Part shown: one piece after another, positions 6,158 to 7,271 of the stretch
Numbering within the stretch: position 1 is the stretch's first letter
Layout of the letters: each line of letters starts with the position of its first letter
Origin: an uncultured Phycisphaerales bacterium
GTDB lineage: Bacteria; Planctomycetota; Phycisphaerae; Phycisphaerales; UBA1924
DNA length: 7,271 nt
Direction: 5' to 3'
Assembly: GCA_937891445.1 (NCBI GenBank)
Contig: CALAFV010000180.1
Location: 1 to 7,271, forward strand
Translations under genes and position numbers: made by a program
The notes under the pieces: model-generated
The model's input: the letters and a program-made list of their open reading frames with translations, nothing else
Told to the model about the DNA's origin: nothing
Database searches by the model: none

Positions 6158-6266
6158 AGAGCGTAAAGCGTAGAACGTAGAGCGTAAAGAAGGGGGCGGC
6201 GGACCCTTTGCGTCGGATGGGGCCGCACGGTTTGATGTACGCTTTACGGTTTACGCTCTACGCTCT
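6158..6266. repeat. 109-bp inverted repeat built of heptamers
   Basis: The left arm (6158-6186) contains four tandem heptamers GAGCGTA, AAGCGTA, GAACGTA, GAGCGTA from 6159. The right arm (6238-6266) has four units TACGCTT, TACGGTT, TACGCTC, TACGCTC on the opposite strand. Aligned arm to arm, 25 of 29 positions are complementary and two of the four differences are G-T wobbles, so one long hairpin with a 51-base loop can form. The loop holds a smaller AAGGG/CCCTT pair (6190-6194, 6204-6208). The arms are visibly less GC-rich than the genes around them. The element starts 12 bases after pgpA and ends 12 bases before the next gene. It could be a terminator, an RNA end protector, or a small non-autonomous repeat; no clear target duplication flanks it. 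Confidence 0.8.
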
Positions 6267-6278
6267 GGAACTTCTCCC

Positions 6279-6599
6279 ATGCCCTGCCTGCTTGCGATCC
6301 TCGCCCTGTTCATCCCGCGGGTTGTGATCGTTCTGCTGGTGATCTTCAGCGACTACATCGGGCGCGGGTTCCAGGGGACGCCGGCGTACCCGCTGATCCC
6401 GCTGCTGGGGTTCATCTTCATGCCGATCACGACGCTGGCGTACGCGCTGGCGATGAACGAGAACAACCGCTCGGTGGATGGGTTGTACCTCGTCGTGCTG
6501 ATCCTCGCGGTGCTGCTGGACCTGGGCGTGCTGGGCGGGGGCGAGCGGGCGCGGCGGACACGGTACCGGGTCGTGCGGGTTGAGCGGCGCCGGGCCTGA
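6279..6599 (+). CDS. Small uncharacterised membrane protein
   Basis: Product of 106 residues with three hydrophobic segments: about 3-23 (starting MPCLLAILALFIPR), 37-58 (holding PLLGFIFMPITTLAYAL) and 68-87 (YLVVLILAVLLDLGV). An acidic/asparagine linker (NENNRS) separates the last two, and a strongly basic tail follows from residue 90 (RARRTRYRVVRVERRR), implying a cytoplasmic C-terminus. I recall similar small proteins with an N-terminal LLALLAPRVVIVLLW-type helix and a GFLFLPYTTL-type segment in many bacteria, all without known function; this is from memory and not checked. ATG at 6279 is preceded by a weak GGA about 8-9 bases upstream, lying just past the right arm of the heptamer hairpin. 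It sits 133 bp after pgpA with that hairpin between, so co-transcription is uncertain. It ends 3 bp from the opposing downstream gene. Confidence 0.8.
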   Translation: MPCLLAILALFIPRVVIVLLVIFSDYIGRGFQGTPAYPLIPLLGFIFMPITTLAYALAMNENNRSVDGLYLVVLILAVLLDLGVLGGGERARRTRYRVVRVERRRA

Positions 6600-6616
6600 C
6601 CGTCAGGCCGCGGCGC
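6587..6616. terminator. Hairpin across convergent stop codons (possible bidirectional terminator)
   Basis: GGCCTGA (6593-6599) and TCAGGCC (6603-6609) form a perfect seven-base inverted repeat around a CCG loop. Allowing one bulged G (6610), six more pairs form (6587-6592 with 6611-6616). The inner three pairs are the two stop codons: TGA of the plus-strand gene and TCA, the complement of the minus-strand stop. There is no T-run on either side, so the terminator call is tentative. Confidence 0.4.
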
Positions 6617-7175
6617 GGAGCGTCTGGACAACCCACGATGGTGTGTCGTTGAGCAGTGTGTGCACGAAGCGGGCGCAGGAGGCGTAGTACCACGCCGTGA
6701 GGCCCGGGACGATGATGCCGACCGCGGCCATCGTGCCGTAGACGCCCCAGGCGACCATCTCGGAGACGCCGGCGATCATCGCGTCCATCTGCGGGTCGCC
6801 CGTGGAGCCGCCGACGGAGGCGAGGGTGGTGGGGTTGCTGAGCGCCTTGTGGAGGGACCACGCGGCGTAGGCGACGATGACGACGCCGAGGGTCAACTGG
6901 TTGAGCGCCAGCGTGCGCGGGCCGCGTGGGTCGAGACGGCGCAGCATGGCGCCGCCGCGGAGTTCGTTCCACCCCAGCACCGCGAGGGCCAGGGCCATCA
7001 CCAGCGCGGTGATGCTGCCGAAGAGCACGCCCAGCGCCGTCAGCGCGGCGAAGACGATGAGCGACCAGCCGCTGATCGCCGCGACGGTCGCCGCGCGGCG
7101 GATCTTCGTGGCGCGGTGCCGCCCGTCGGCGATCGCGCGGATCTGCTCCGGGGTGAGGGGAGCGGGGGCGTCCAT
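6603..7175 (-). CDS. Uncharacterised four-helix membrane protein
   Basis: Product of 190 residues from ATG at 7173-7175. A GTG at 7218-7220 would add 15 residues (MPPLKPFPPNADTPL), but it lies at the edge of a repeat and neither start has a good ribosome site; the shorter N-terminus, with MDAPAPLTPEQIRAIADG, looks more protein-like. Layout: soluble N-terminus (1-28), two closely spaced helices (about 30-68), a short basic loop with NELRGGAMLRRLDPRGPR (70-87), a third helix (about 92-108), a polar stretch rich in Ser, Gly and Thr (112-128), a fourth helix (about 141-165), and a tail ending near SWVVQTLR. The loop plus the following ALNQL recalls a group of uncharacterised planctomycete membrane proteins, but that is memory and no function is known. 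The composition matches the neighbouring genes. It is convergent with the plus-strand gene ending at 6599. Confidence 0.78.
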   Translation of the reverse strand: MDAPAPLTPEQIRAIADGRHRATKIRRAATVAAISGWSLIVFAALTALGVLFGSITALVMALALAVLGWNELRGGAMLRRLDPRGPRTLALNQLTLGVVIVAYAAWSLHKALSNPTTLASVGGSTGDPQMDAMIAGVSEMVAWGVYGTMAAVGIIVPGLTAWYYASCARFVHTLLNDTPSWVVQTLRAAA

Positions 7176-7215
7176 GAGGGGGGTATCGGCGTTGGGGGGG
7201 AAGGGTTTGAGGGGA

Positions 7216-7271
7216 GGCACTAGGCATCAGGGACTAGGCACTAGGGGGAGGACTGAGGACTTGGGACTTAG
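7216..7271. repeat. Heptamer-periodic tandem repeat at the right edge
   Basis: Eight consecutive seven-base units run to the end of the window: GGCACTA, GGCATCA, GGGACTA, GGCACTA, GGGGGAG, GACTGAG, GACTTGG, GACTTAG. The first four follow GGSACTA closely (one is GGCATCA), and the last three fit a shifted GGACTNA register. The array probably continues past 7271. It lies upstream of the minus-strand membrane protein, overlapping only the unlikely GTG start at 7220. Between it and the ATG (7176-7215) there is a G-rich stretch with no clear promoter. Confidence 0.7.

Noticed and set aside
6158..6266. CRISPR array or MITE
   Set aside because: Units are seven bases with no spacers, so it is not CRISPR. 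For a MITE I would want a target-site duplication; only a shared AACT is visible on the two sides, too short and not adjacent to the arm ends.
6427..7227. Minus-strand ORF of 266 codons overlapping both orphan genes
   Set aside because: Arg/Pro/Ala-rich shadow in another frame. The 6603-7175 frame encodes plausible membrane helices instead.
1..7271. tRNA, rRNA, riboswitch, phage or transposase genes
   Set aside because: No cloverleaf, rRNA-like stretch, recognisable riboswitch core, integrase or transposase motif was seen on either strand.

Overview
The window is strongly GC-rich, with G or C at most third codon positions, so long shadow ORFs run opposite nearly every real gene. It reads as chromosomal DNA of a bacterium, most plausibly a planctomycete of the Phycisphaerae type. 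That placement rests on remembered similarity of the extended NuoJ, the GC-rich intercistronic hairpin and the style of one orphan membrane protein. It is an inference, not a database result.

Layout. Positions 1-4686 (minus strand) carry the start of a respiratory complex I membrane-arm operon in the order nuoJ, nuoK, nuoL, nuoM, with nuoM running off the left edge. The operon begins at nuoJ; no nuoA-I lies upstream. About 200 bp (4687-4895) separate it from a divergent plus-strand pair, pgsA and pgpA. A 133-bp gap (6146-6278) follows, filled mostly by a 109-bp inverted element built of heptamers. Two uncharacterised membrane-protein genes come next and face each other tail to tail (6279-6599 plus, 6603-7175 minus), with only 3 bp between their stop codons. 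The last 56 bp are a second, unrelated heptamer-periodic repeat that reaches the right edge.

How the genes work together. NuoJ, K, L and M are the proton-translocating membrane subunits of NADH:quinone oxidoreductase. The key glutamates and lysines of the pumping machinery are present in K, L and M. PgsA and PgpA catalyse the last two steps of phosphatidylglycerol synthesis: CDP-diacylglycerol plus glycerol-3-phosphate to phosphatidylglycerophosphate, then dephosphorylation. The divergent arrangement places an anionic-lipid pathway beside a large membrane complex.

Most unusual points: the heptamer-built inverted repeat and the second heptamer array, which bracket the two orphan genes; histidine-rich loops in NuoL; NuoJ extended by two predicted membrane helices and a long soluble loop; a GA-mismatch hairpin between nuoK and nuoL; a hairpin in which the two convergent stop codons pair with each other; and a G8-A-G7 tract inside pgsA. 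I see no complete new defence system or mobile element.
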